Shown one piece after another: positions 1 through 8,004 of a DNA stretch of 35,050 bases. Location: the NCBI GenBank assembly GCA_937895435.1, contig CALAXT010000058.1, forward strand, positions 1 through 35,050. Direction: 5' to 3'. A program made the position numbers and the translations under genes. Within the stretch, counting starts at the first letter, position 1. Each line of letters begins with the position of its first letter. The DNA is from an uncultured Paracoccaceae bacterium (lineage in GTDB: Bacteria; Pseudomonadota; Alphaproteobacteria; Rhodobacterales; Rhodobacteraceae). The notes under the pieces were generated by a model, which was given only the letters and a program-made list of their open reading frames with translations, was not told where the DNA came from and did no database searches.

Positions 1-110
1 CGGACCTTCCTGTAAAGTTCCACGCTGAAAATACCCCCGCCCTCCCTGCAAACACAAAGGGCCAAAGTGGCAAAGTTTTACTCTGCCCGCAGCGAAATTA
101 TCTCGCCACT
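1..110 (-). mobile_element. possible end of an IS21-type insertion sequence
   Basis: Read on the minus strand, this stretch (GGGGGTATTTTCAGCGTGG, then AACTTTACAGG towards the window edge) resembles the non-coding tail seen after istB in many IS21-like elements of alphaproteobacteria. No transposase reading frame lies inside the window, so only the edge of an element, or a decayed remnant, would be present. The resemblance is from memory, not from an alignment. It fits the insertion-scarred look of the next few kilobases. Confidence 0.25.
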
Positions 111-155
111 TCCGTGGCTCACTTTTGCATTGCCGTTCTCAGTGACAAGACCAGT

Positions 156-917
156 CTACTTCTGGACCTTGCCGTTCTTCGTTGCCTGAAACGCGGGTGA
201 CAGGTGCATCAGGAATGCATCAAATCGGGCCTTGACGATGCCATAGCATTCACAGGCTGCCGCCTCCAGCCCAGCACGGTCCTCAACCTGCATCATTCCG
301 CGGCGGTATTGAATGAGGCCGTCATTCTGCAAAGATTGCGCTGCCAGCGTGATCGACGTCCGGTTTGCCCCCATGATGCGCGCAAGAAATTCGTGCGTGT
401 AGGTGAGCTTCTCGCCCTCTGCCCGATCATGCATCATGAGGAGCCAGCGCGACAACCGTTCCTCCACGGAATGCAGAGAGTTGCAGGCGACTGTCTGCAT
501 GACCTGAGAGAGCAACGTTTCAGAATAGCTCACAAGAAGGCCCTGCAAATGCGGGCTTTGCTTGAATTCCTCCCGCAAGTACTTGATGTCACACCGTAGC
601 ATTTGACCTTCAAGCTGAACCGTGCACCTGTTGAAGGACACCCCACTGTACATCGCGGCGAACAGCCCGAAGGCACCCTCCCGGCCGATGTTTGCGCATT
701 CGATCTCGGAACCGTTTTCAAGCACTGTCAGCAATGAAAGAACACAGCCCTCTGGAAAATACGCGTGGTTGAGCATTCCGCCTGCCTCGCACACCGTGCT
801 GCCTAGCTTCAGATTAACACGCTCCATGAATGGCGCGAGCCGGGCGCGATAATCCGATGCAAATGCACAAATCAACTGGTTCTTGTAGATTTTGCCGCCA
901 ACCTGAGGATTCTGCAC
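156..917 (-). CDS. Crp/Fnr-family transcriptional regulator
   Basis: A 253-residue protein with Crp/Fnr layout: an N-terminal beta-roll sensor domain (about residues 20-125, with the HAYFPEGCVLSLL stretch typical of this subfamily), a long dimerisation helix (about 125-160, VEERLSRWLLMMHDR) and a C-terminal winged helix-turn-helix (about 168-215, EFLARIMGANRTSITLAAQS). The phosphate-cassette arginine of true cAMP receptors is not evident and there is no N-terminal Fnr-type cysteine cluster, so the effector is unknown. The start is a GTG at 917; an in-frame stop lies four codons upstream and the only later ATG is at residue 31, which would cut into the sensor domain. No strong ribosome binding site is visible. 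It stands alone, reading away from the gene-poor stretch that follows. Confidence 0.85.
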   Translation of the reverse strand: MQNPQVGGKIYKNQLICAFASDYRARLAPFMERVNLKLGSTVCEAGGMLNHAYFPEGCVLSLLTVLENGSEIECANIGREGAFGLFAAMYSGVSFNRCTVQLEGQMLRCDIKYLREEFKQSPHLQGLLVSYSETLLSQVMQTVACNSLHSVEERLSRWLLMMHDRAEGEKLTYTHEFLARIMGANRTSITLAAQSLQNDGLIQYRRGMMQVEDRAGLEAAACECYGIVKARFDAFLMHLSPAFQATKNGKVQK

Positions 918-2022
918 TTGTTGCTTTCACTGAGAGCTTGCGCAACTCCAGCGTATGATAACGCCGCTGCGGGTGGTGTGTTGCCTCGCTCTATTGCCTA
1001 TCCAGCAAATGGATTTGTTGGACCACGCAAAGAAGCCAAGCATTGCCGCAGATACGGTCGGATCTCAAGAAGAACATTGAAGATCATGTCATTCAGGTAT
1101 TGCCAAGTTGTTTACACGGCGTGACGGCACTGTGCCAACGTTGTGAAAACACCGAACCATATCCACCGCCTAAAGGGCTTTGGCCCCCGCCGTTACCAAA
1201 TCACTGCAACTTAATACCGTTGCGCCCGTGACGATGTATTCAGCCTCCGGGCCGACTGTATCGTTGAAATGGCGGCATGAGAAAGCCTTTGCCCGCCCTT
1301 CACAACTGATCCTCAACAACTTGGCAATACCGTCGGCATCCAAGTCTTCTGGCTCTGGATCATGCTGATAATCTGCGCTTTGGCGAAACGACTTTTTCTC
1401 ATGTCGTCTGCTCCTTCAAGGGTTGGGCCGTCTCTACATTAGAATAAGGAAACGTCGGGGGGGCGGGTCACTAACCGTCAACACGACGGGCTCCAAGATG
1501 GGCACAATCCTGTCGAACACATCGCACGAAAACGAGCCGAGTAACGCATTCTAAAATGGGTTCGTGTCACCAACGGGCTTTTGCATGCGAGTATTTTTTC
1601 AGGCGCCTAATGAGAACGTGCCAAACTTCGTATTTTTCCGAGCCTTATGTTGGGCAAGCAACAGACAAAAGTCACAAAATCCGTATCAATCGTGATTGGC
1701 GTCTGAATGCGATGCAAATTTATCCTCAACGTGGATTTGGCGAACATCGCAGCCGCATACCTCGGAAAACAAGGATTGCAAGACATGATCGAACATCGGC
1801 AGTCCATCCAGAAATTGAGAATTCGCCACCATTACGGGATGGCCCTCACAACCAAATGGCCAATTTGCACGAATAAAGCTGTTGCCCAAAAACTCTTCAC
1901 GCTCTCAGTGGTGCCGTTTGGGATAGGCCCGTCCACCCCTTGTGACGTGTCTAAGTAAGAAAAACACACCGCAGTTATGACCAGAAACCACTTTAGCTGG
2001 CATTTGTCCGGAGGAAATATCG
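918..2022. other. gene-poor stretch with insertion-sequence remnant
   Basis: About 1.1 kb between the Crp-like regulator and the RTX gene. Open frames here are short (up to about 106 codons), overlap each other on both strands, lack convincing ribosome binding sites and match no family I recognise. The one interpretable part is a transposase stub at about 1313-1438. The rest, including a frame at 1707-1958 and an opposing frame at 1686-1889, is best regarded as decayed or non-coding sequence. A promoter for the RTX gene should lie near its end, but no clear -35/-10 pair was seen. Confidence 0.5.
1313..1438 (-). mobile_element. IS3-family orfA remnant (5' end only)
   Basis: On the minus strand an ATG at 1402 opens a 29-codon frame starting MRKSRFAKAQIISMI and continuing to WMPT, which matches the conserved start of IS3-family OrfA proteins (M-K/R-K/R-SRFTEAQII-x-MI-K-x-QEAGMPT). 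After MPT the similarity stops and a stop codon follows at 1315-1313. It is preceded by a good ribosome binding site (AAGGAG) and by TGTAGAGACGGCCCAACCC, which begins with the TG usual for an IS3 terminus, so one end of the element is probably at about 1438. The remaining transposase and the other end are missing. This is a dead fragment. Confidence 0.55.
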
Positions 2023-4629
2023 ATGTCTGACCTCAATATCAGTATGTCTGCCAGGAAGGTCTGGGACGGCGGCTTCATCATGGATGTAGCCCTAACGAAT
2101 ACACAGTCCGAGCCGCTCGAAGGCATGTTTGTCGACATCGTCGGTTCAGCTGATATCGTCAAAATGTGGGGCGGCACTTTTACTTCACTCGACAATGGCA
2201 TTATCCGAATTCACTTTGATGGTGTGACGGTCGCACCGGGCGAGACTGTCCAACTCGGGCTCAAGGCCGATGGGCAGCCAGATTTCAGGATAGCAGAGGG
2301 TCTTTCTTTGCAAGAGCCGGTCGTCCTAGATCCGGCTGACCCTGATCCCGTTGGTCCGACGCCAACGGATCCAGAACCAGTCAACCCGGCACCAGAGCTT
2401 GACGGGAATGTAGTTTCTGTTGCGACCGGAATATCAGCGGCTGTTCTGGAGCATATGATCCAGGATGCCGATCCAGGAACGATCTTCCAGCTGCAGGCAG
2501 GCACCTATCGTTTCAACCAGACGATCAATATCGACCGCAACGATGTTGCCCTTATCGGCTCTGGATCATCCAGCACGACAATCAAGGTTCCGTTAAACCT
2601 GAACCAGGAAGCGTTTTCCATCGGTGATGGCAGACGGTCGGGGGACTTTACGCTTCAATCTGACATCAAGGAAGGCACCACTGAACTGGTGTTGAATGGG
2701 CCCCACAGTTTCGAAGCAGGTGATTTCGTCTATCTTGTGCGCGACAGTACTGAAGCGTTCTACGATTCCATTGGCGACAAGACTTGGCGCAATACGGATG
2801 TGCCGCTGCGAACATCCATTGCCGAAGTCCTGTCGGTTGATGGCAATATCGTGACACTAAAAAGCGGCGTTCACTTCGATTTCACGACCTCCGAAACAAA
2901 GGTTCAAGAAATCGACATGGTCAAGAACGTAACGCTTGGCGGGTTCGAGATAGACTACGGTCTTGGCAAAGCTGATCCTTCTGAGTTCAGCAACACCCTT
3001 TCAGGGTATGACCGGGACGCAGTTATTCAGGTCGAAGGGACATCAGGGCTGAATCTGTTCGATATCAAGTCCAATGACGTGCCATCGCTGGGCGTCAATT
3101 TTGCGCTCAGCACCGGCGTGGCAGTAAATGCGCTGGAGATGACAGGTGCCCATAACAAGGGTAGCGGTGGTAATGGGTACGCGGTGCAGATCCGTGACGT
3201 CTATGACAGTTCATTCGTGAACCTGACGGACATGGACATGCGGCATTCCGTCGTGTTCGCGTCATGGCGGTCTGCGGTGAACAACGAGGTTCACATCACG
3301 CAGACAGATCGTGACATCAACTTTCATGGTGGTCGGGATCACGGGAATGTCGTCATGGTGGATCAGTCGATCCGCGATGCAAATTCCGATATTATCGCAC
3401 CAACTTTATTCGTGAATACCGAAGGCACGCATTATGGCTCTGTTACTGATGCGGACGCCAATGACGTGCGATTTGGCAAAGTGGTCGGCACACGGCTAGC
3501 TGATGTGGTGCAGGGCTATGACGGTGGTGCGTGGCTTGAAGGGCGTGGAGGCAACGATATCCTGACGGGCGGCTCGGGCAATGATATCCTGATTGGCGGG
3601 GAGGGGCGCGATATTCTCATCGGTGGCGTGGGTGAGGACATGGCGATCTATACGGGCAATTATGGCAATTTCGACATCACCAAAGTTGGAAACGATCAGC
3701 TTGAAGTAAATGATCGTGTTGGAGCACAAGCACGCGATACGGTTGAGGTGGAGTGGATCGTGTTCGATGACGGCGCGGTGCGCGTGTCAGACATGGCCTT
3801 TCTTGATCGCTTGGCGGCGGCAGGTATTTTTACCGGCCACAGTACTTACGACCCGCTGAGCATAGACTTCAACGCAGACGACATGTCGCCTGAGTCGGTC
3901 CCAGCAGAGGAACTACCTCAAACAGATAAACCAGAAACCGATCCGACCCCCGATGAACCTACACAGCAAATAGTGAGTGGTCCTGTCCTGCACGGCAGCG
4001 ATGGCAAGGATACTTTCACCGTCACCCAAGAAGATACGACAGTTTTCGGCTACGGTAATTGGGATGAGGTCAAATCTACTGTCGACTTTGTGATGAACGA
4101 TGATGTCGAGAAGCTGGAACTGATGGGCACGGCCGCCATCAATGCAACTGGCAGCGAGACGGCCGACACCGTCCTTGGAAACAATGGACGCAACATCATC
4201 AAAGGCAATGGCGGGGATGACCGGATCTGGGCCCGAGGTGGCGACGATCTGGTGTTCGGAGGAAGTGGCAATGACAAAATTAACGGTGGCGGCGGCGACG
4301 ATGTGCTGCATGGCGGTGGTGGCGCAGATATCCTGACCGGGGGGGCGGGTAGTGACACCTTTCGCTTCTATAGGACCGAAGAAAGCAAGCTGGGTGCTGT
4401 CGACACGATCACTGATTTTACCAGCGGCATAGACATCATTGATCTCAGCCGAATTGACGCTGACATCACGCTCGACGGCAACCAGGCCTTTAACTGGTAC
4501 AGTAAGGGTGCTGGCGCGCTTTGGTATGAGGGCGGGCATGTGCTCGGGGACACAAACGGAAACGGAATAGCTGACTTTGCCATTGACTTGGTTGGTGCGC
4601 CTATCTTGGAATCCAGTTTTATTTTCTGA
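2023..4629 (+). CDS. RTX beta-helix protein with CBM2-like N-terminus, type I secreted
   Basis: An 868-residue acidic protein. Residues 1-90 resemble a carbohydrate-binding module of family 2 type (VWDGGFIMDVALTNT, later IRIHFDGVTVAPGETVQLG). A Pro/Asp linker (about 101-127) leads into a right-handed parallel beta-helix (about 130-480, start PGTIFQLQAGTYRF) like those of pectate lyases and alginate epimerases. Glycine-rich calcium-binding nonapeptide repeats follow in two blocks (about 505-540 and 717-777, GGxGxDxL type), separated by a second Pro/Thr/Asp linker near 635-650. The C-terminus (about 780-868, ending ESSFIF) looks like a serralysin-type export signal. There is no Sec signal, as expected for type I export. 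The start is fixed by GGAGG nine bases upstream. The likely role is extracellular polysaccharide binding or modification; the enzyme activity and catalytic residues cannot be assigned. No type I transporter genes are nearby. Confidence 0.85.
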   Translation: MSDLNISMSARKVWDGGFIMDVALTNTQSEPLEGMFVDIVGSADIVKMWGGTFTSLDNGIIRIHFDGVTVAPGETVQLGLKADGQPDFRIAEGLSLQEPVVLDPADPDPVGPTPTDPEPVNPAPELDGNVVSVATGISAAVLEHMIQDADPGTIFQLQAGTYRFNQTINIDRNDVALIGSGSSSTTIKVPLNLNQEAFSIGDGRRSGDFTLQSDIKEGTTELVLNGPHSFEAGDFVYLVRDSTEAFYDSIGDKTWRNTDVPLRTSIAEVLSVDGNIVTLKSGVHFDFTTSETKVQEIDMVKNVTLGGFEIDYGLGKADPSEFSNTLSGYDRDAVIQVEGTSGLNLFDIKSNDVPSLGVNFALSTGVAVNALEMTGAHNKGSGGNGYAVQIRDVYDSSFVNLTDMDMRHSVVFASWRSAVNNEVHITQTDRDINFHGGRDHGNVVMVDQSIRDANSDIIAPTLFVNTEGTHYGSVTDADANDVRFGKVVGTRLADVVQGYDGGAWLEGRGGNDILTGGSGNDILIGGEGRDILIGGVGEDMAIYTGNYGNFDITKVGNDQLEVNDRVGAQARDTVEVEWIVFDDGAVRVSDMAFLDRLAAAGIFTGHSTYDPLSIDFNADDMSPESVPAEELPQTDKPETDPTPDEPTQQIVSGPVLHGSDGKDTFTVTQEDTTVFGYGNWDEVKSTVDFVMNDDVEKLELMGTAAINATGSETADTVLGNNGRNIIKGNGGDDRIWARGGDDLVFGGSGNDKINGGGGDDVLHGGGGADILTGGAGSDTFRFYRTEESKLGAVDTITDFTSGIDIIDLSRIDADITLDGNQAFNWYSKGAGALWYEGGHVLGDTNGNGIADFAIDLVGAPILESSFIF

Positions 4630-4750
4630 GCGTTGAGCAACATCGATATTGGAGTGCGATACCCGCAAAAGGGCAAGGAGCTGGCTCTCTGTGTCCGTCG
4701 TTCAATAAAATGGGGCATCAGAGCGGTTTGAGCACTGGAGGCATCGGTTC

Positions 4751-4778
4751 GTTTGATTGATTGATTAATTAATTAATT
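4751..4778. repeat. tetranucleotide repeat, 3x TTGA then 3x TTAA
   Basis: Immediately before the ATG of the mrr-like gene the sequence runs as three TTGA units followed by three TTAA units. The run contains stop codons in the downstream reading frame (for example TGA at 4758-4760 and TAA at 4770-4772), so it cannot encode an N-terminal extension. No Shine-Dalgarno sequence is visible between the repeat and the ATG. Confidence 0.7.
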
Positions 4779-5492
4779 ATGGCGACGAAGAGAGGACACT
4801 TTGTTATTTCAGAACGTGGACGGGCCGTTCTTGCGAAGAATCCGGCGTCGATCGACAACCGCATGCTTGAAAGTTTTGATGAGTTCAAAGCGTTCAAAAA
4901 CAGACAAAAAGAAGAAGATGGCTCAAATCAGTCGGCGATCGTATCTGACGGCTTGGGCTTCACTGCTTCACAGACCCCCGACGAACTAATGCGGGCAGCA
5001 CACCGAACCATTGAGAATACCCTGCGAAGCGAGATGCTGGATAAAATTAGGTCATCGCCGCCAGCGTTTTTTGAGGGCCTCGTTGTCAATTTGCTTGTAG
5101 CAATGGGGTATGGAGGCTCAGTCACGGATGCCGGCAGGGCAATTGGGCGTTCGAGCGATGGCGGTATTGACGGTGTTATCGATCAAGATGCGTTAGGCCT
5201 CGACCGAGTTTATGTGCAAGCCAAACGATATGCCGACGGCAACAATGTTGGGTCCGGAGCAATCAGAGATTTTTTCGGAAGCTTGGATCGTTTCAAGGCG
5301 AGCAAGGGCCTGTTTGTCACAACATCCAGATTTACGAGTGAAGCGGTTGAAACGGCACAACTACTAAGCAAACGCATTGTTCTAATAGACAGCGAAACTC
5401 TGACGAAGCTGATGGTCAGATACAACGTCGGCTGCCGCGTTGAGGAAACGCTTTATGTCCGAAAATTTGATGAAGATTTTTTCTCTGACTGA
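4779..5492 (+). CDS. mrr: Mrr-like type IV restriction endonuclease, N-terminally truncated
   Basis: A 237-residue protein matching the later part of Mrr, the enzyme that cuts DNA carrying foreign methylation. The Mrr catalytic domain (about 85-225) has the PD-(D/E)XK-type core: E99 in FFEGLV, D131 in DGGIDGVI and the Q147-A-K149 of VYVQAKRY, followed by GLFVTTSRFT. The first 20 residues (RGHFVISERGRAVLAKNP) align with the end of the winged-helix domain of E. coli Mrr, so roughly the first 70 residues of the usual ~300-residue protein are absent. A stop codon lies in frame just upstream inside a TTGA/TTAA repeat and no ribosome binding site is seen. The catalytic core looks intact; DNA recognition may be impaired. 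Whether it is a functional short form or a decayed gene is open. Confidence 0.8.
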   Translation: MATKRGHFVISERGRAVLAKNPASIDNRMLESFDEFKAFKNRQKEEDGSNQSAIVSDGLGFTASQTPDELMRAAHRTIENTLRSEMLDKIRSSPPAFFEGLVVNLLVAMGYGGSVTDAGRAIGRSSDGGIDGVIDQDALGLDRVYVQAKRYADGNNVGSGAIRDFFGSLDRFKASKGLFVTTSRFTSEAVETAQLLSKRIVLIDSETLTKLMVRYNVGCRVEETLYVRKFDEDFFSD

Positions 5493-5783
5493 GAGCGGTC
5501 GCCCATGCCGCGCCAAATTTGTGTGGGGAAATTGATCGTTTTTTAAATCTTAAGTGTAGCGGTTCTCGGGTGCTCCCGTCACGGGTATCGGGTGGTGCTG
5601 TCAGCCTATCATTCCCATCTTTTGCATCGTCTGCCAAATGTGGCGCAGCTCTCGCAGCTTGTCAGCGCGTGCGTGCCTGATCGTGCGTGTCTCACGAGGG
5701 TTCATGGGCATGGGGCACCGCTGACCTGCCAAATATCGAACGAAGATTGACAGGTTTGGAGGTGGCCGATAGGTCACGCAATC
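5493..5783. other. intergenic stretch between mrr-like gene and azlC
   Basis: No clear gene. On the minus strand a short frame ending at 5601 (about 34-36 codons from ATGs at 5711 or 5705, rich in Arg and Met, ending MGMIG) could encode a small basic protein, but it lacks a ribosome binding site and a recognised family. GGAGG at about 5759 lies some 20 bases before the azlC start, further than ideal. Confidence 0.4.
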
Positions 5784-6491
5784 ATGATACATGCACATGA
5801 AAAGTCGACGTTTCGGATGGGGCTGGTTGGGGCGGTGCCGATCATGCTGGGCTATTTCCCAATCGCCTTTTCTTTTGGGGTGGGGGCGGTGCGTTCGGGG
5901 CTCAGCCCGACTGAGGCTGTGGCGATGTCGGTGATTATTTATGCTGGGGCTTCGCAGTTCTTGGCGCTTGCGCTAATTTCTGGGGGGGCGCCGGTCTTGG
6001 TTGCGGCCTTCACGCTGATTGCAATGAATTTGCGCCATGTGCTCTATGGGCCCGCACTGATGAAACGGGCAGGGCGGGGGGCGCGCAAGCGCTGGGCGCT
6101 TATTTGGGCATTTGGGCTGACGGATGAGGTGTTTGGTGCGGCGCTGGGCGCGCTTGCCCGTGGGCGAGTGTTTTCGGAAAGCTATATGCTGGGCATTGGG
6201 ATCGGAGCGTATGCTGCATGGGTTTTTGGCACCGTTTTGGGGGCCTATGCAGGAGGAGGCGCATTGGAGGGCTGGCCAATTCTGGATGCAGCGCTTGGTT
6301 TTATGCTGCCGTCGCTGTTTTTGGCATTGCTGTTGTCGATTTTGTCACGGGCGCAATTGCCGGTGATTGGGGTCGCGGCTGTCACAACGGTTTTGGTGAC
6401 ACTGCTTGGGTCGGGCACTGTGGGGATCTTGGCGGGAATGCTGGCCGGGGCTGTTAGCGGGCTGATGCGGAGGGGGGCGCATGCGCAGTGA
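5784..6491 (+). CDS. azlC: AzlC family branched-chain amino acid exporter, large subunit
   Basis: A 235-residue inner-membrane protein with several hydrophobic segments and the AzlC signature near the N-terminus (GAVPIMLGYFPIAFSFG, then MSVIIYAGASQFLAL) and the conserved AFTLIAMNLRHVLYGP. AzlC with AzlD (YgaZ/YgaH in E. coli) forms an exporter for valine and other branched-chain amino acids. The gene overlaps azlD by 11 bases, so the two are translationally coupled. The chosen start is the ATG at 5784; an ATG two codons later (5790) is equally possible given the weak ribosome binding site. The sequence is strongly G-rich on the coding strand, unlike the preceding accessory genes. Confidence 0.9.
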   Translation: MIHAHEKSTFRMGLVGAVPIMLGYFPIAFSFGVGAVRSGLSPTEAVAMSVIIYAGASQFLALALISGGAPVLVAAFTLIAMNLRHVLYGPALMKRAGRGARKRWALIWAFGLTDEVFGAALGALARGRVFSESYMLGIGIGAYAAWVFGTVLGAYAGGGALEGWPILDAALGFMLPSLFLALLLSILSRAQLPVIGVAAVTTVLVTLLGSGTVGILAGMLAGAVSGLMRRGAHAQ

Positions 6492-6807
6492 AATTTTGAC
6501 GCTGGCGCTCTTGGTCGGCCTGTGTAATTGGGCGTTTCGCGTGTTTCCAACACGAGCCGATCTGTCAACTTTGCCGCCAGATGGTATTTTGGCGCGATTT
6601 CTGGCAGCGACGGGGCCCGCGGCGATTACGACGCTTTTTGTTGCTTCTGTGATGCCATGGTTGCAGGGCGGTCAGGTGGTGCCAATGGTGTTTGGCACTG
6701 TGGCCATCTTAGGGGGTTATGTGGCCAGTCGCTCGGTCGTTGCGGCAACGTTGGCAGGGTCGGCAGGATATGGTTTTGCTGTTTGGGTGTTGGCCTTCTT
6801 GGCCTAA
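6481..6807 (+). CDS. azlD: AzlD family branched-chain amino acid exporter, small subunit
   Basis: A 108-residue hydrophobic protein with about four membrane segments, the normal size for AzlD. The N-terminal LCNWAFRVFPTRADLS matches the family pattern of a first helix followed by R-x-x-P. It starts within the end of azlC and is the partner subunit of that exporter. No terminator-like hairpin was seen in the 150 bases after it. Confidence 0.88.
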   Translation: MRSEILTLALLVGLCNWAFRVFPTRADLSTLPPDGILARFLAATGPAAITTLFVASVMPWLQGGQVVPMVFGTVAILGGYVASRSVVAATLAGSAGYGFAVWVLAFLA

Positions 6808-6967
6808 CCGATTTTAGCATGGCCCTCAAATGGCAGATGTTTTGGGACAGATTGACAGGCATAGGCTTTGTCCATAGCGTTCCGTTAAGTTTATGATGCG
6901 TGTCTTTGATGAAACTTATTAGATACCTTGTATTGTCAGGCCGCAGATCAAAAAATGGAAATTGCGT

Positions 6968-7909
6968 ATGACATTCCAAAGTGTTTTCCGATATTTTGCG
7001 ATTTTTGTGTTTGCATTGACCTTTGGTGGTCAAAAAGCGCTTGCCTCTGATGATTTTTGTGCTGTTGGTGGCGACAAGGTCAATATTTTTGCAAAAATTC
7101 CGGTGACCAGTACTGGCAATTTGCAAGATTACTTACAGACCAATAAACAAAGCCGGATCGCAACGTTAGAGGATCTGTTGGTTGCCTCAGAGTCGCTGGG
7201 GGCAGCAACTGACTCAAGTCTGAAACAAATCCAAGAGTTCCTGTTTGGTTTGAATGATTTCTACAGCTATATGTTGAAATCGTCGTCAGAAAACATTGGT
7301 GTATTAATTTCAGAGCGGTTGACCGGTGAAATTGATGCTTTGTATTTCAACAACAATACCAACGACCGCCGTATTCGGTTTGTTGCTGACATCACCCAGG
7401 GTAAGCCTTCTGCTATCGATTATTCAGCCTATGGTACCTATGCATATGTCGGCGAATCCAGTATTTCGATTTCGTTGAAACTGATCCGTTTGTCAGATGG
7501 TGAAACCCGTACCTTTATTGCGACGGGTGAGCCGCTTGCAGCAACCAAGCGCCTTGCGCTTAAAATTTTTGATGCACTGCAGTTTCCGGGCAAGCAGGGC
7601 ATTTTTAATCCACTGTCCGAAGCTGAATGGCTGGGCGGAAAGCAAAGTGGTGGGCCAAGTTTTATGCGCCTGTCTGAGGCTGCGGAATACTGTCAGGCCT
7701 TTGGTGCAAGGTTGCCCACAAAAATTGAGCTGCTGATGGCCTATAATATTGGCCCTTATGTTTCAGGTGTCAAAATTGATGGCAGTCGGTCCTTCGCGGT
7801 GACAGATATTGGGCAGGTGAAATCGTTTATTCCCGATAGTGGTCAGTGTTTTATGCCTGGCTTAGATCCGACAAAACAAGCTGATGTGATTTGTATAAAA
7901 ACCAAATAG
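6968..7909 (+). CDS. secreted protein of unknown function, FGE/C-lectin-like C-terminus
   Basis: A 313-residue protein with a Sec signal peptide (residues 1-27, cleavage likely after KALA). ATG at 6968 was chosen over a TTG two codons earlier. The middle (about 105-205: IGVLISERLTGEIDAL, then GTYAYVGESSISISLKLIRL) has the pattern of FlgO/CsgG-like envelope proteins: an enzyme-free alpha/beta domain that reports on a secretin or curli-type assembly in known cases. The C-terminus (about 235-313, LSEAAEYCQAFGARLPTKIELL) carries the AxxYCxxxGxRLPTxxE motif of formylglycine-generating-enzyme/SUMF-type C-lectin folds, but is much shorter than a catalytic FGE domain. Cysteines at 31, 242, 294 and 309 could form disulfides. 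It is visibly AT-richer than its neighbours, which suggests later acquisition. Both domain calls are by eye; I know no named family for the whole protein. Confidence 0.7.
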   Translation: MTFQSVFRYFAIFVFALTFGGQKALASDDFCAVGGDKVNIFAKIPVTSTGNLQDYLQTNKQSRIATLEDLLVASESLGAATDSSLKQIQEFLFGLNDFYSYMLKSSSENIGVLISERLTGEIDALYFNNNTNDRRIRFVADITQGKPSAIDYSAYGTYAYVGESSISISLKLIRLSDGETRTFIATGEPLAATKRLALKIFDALQFPGKQGIFNPLSEAEWLGGKQSGGPSFMRLSEAAEYCQAFGARLPTKIELLMAYNIGPYVSGVKIDGSRSFAVTDIGQVKSFIPDSGQCFMPGLDPTKQADVICIKTK

Positions 7910-7951
7910 CGTCTGCTGTTTAAAGGCGGTTGGCCCTTGCAGGGGGCGCGC

Positions 7952-7971
7952 ACGATCCTATGATCGTTTTT
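7952..7971 (+). terminator. hairpin with T run after the secreted protein gene
   Basis: ACGATC (7952-7957) and GATCGT (7962-7967) form a six-base stem with a four-base loop, followed by four further T residues. The stem is short and only half GC, so it would be a modest Rho-independent terminator. It sits about 40 bases after the stop codon. Confidence 0.5.
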
Positions 7972-8004
7972 CAGACGTTTGTGCGCCAAGCGAATGGGTG
8001 AAGG

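Noticed and set aside
3913-4668. 251-codon open frame antisense to the RTX gene
   Set aside because: It is the mirror of repetitive Gly/Asp codons of a clearly real protein, has no ribosome binding site and no family features.
4710-4760. Upstream ATG at 4710 in frame with the mrr-like gene as a possible true start
   Set aside because: The frame is closed by TGA at 4758-4760 and TAA at 4770-4772 within the tetranucleotide repeat.
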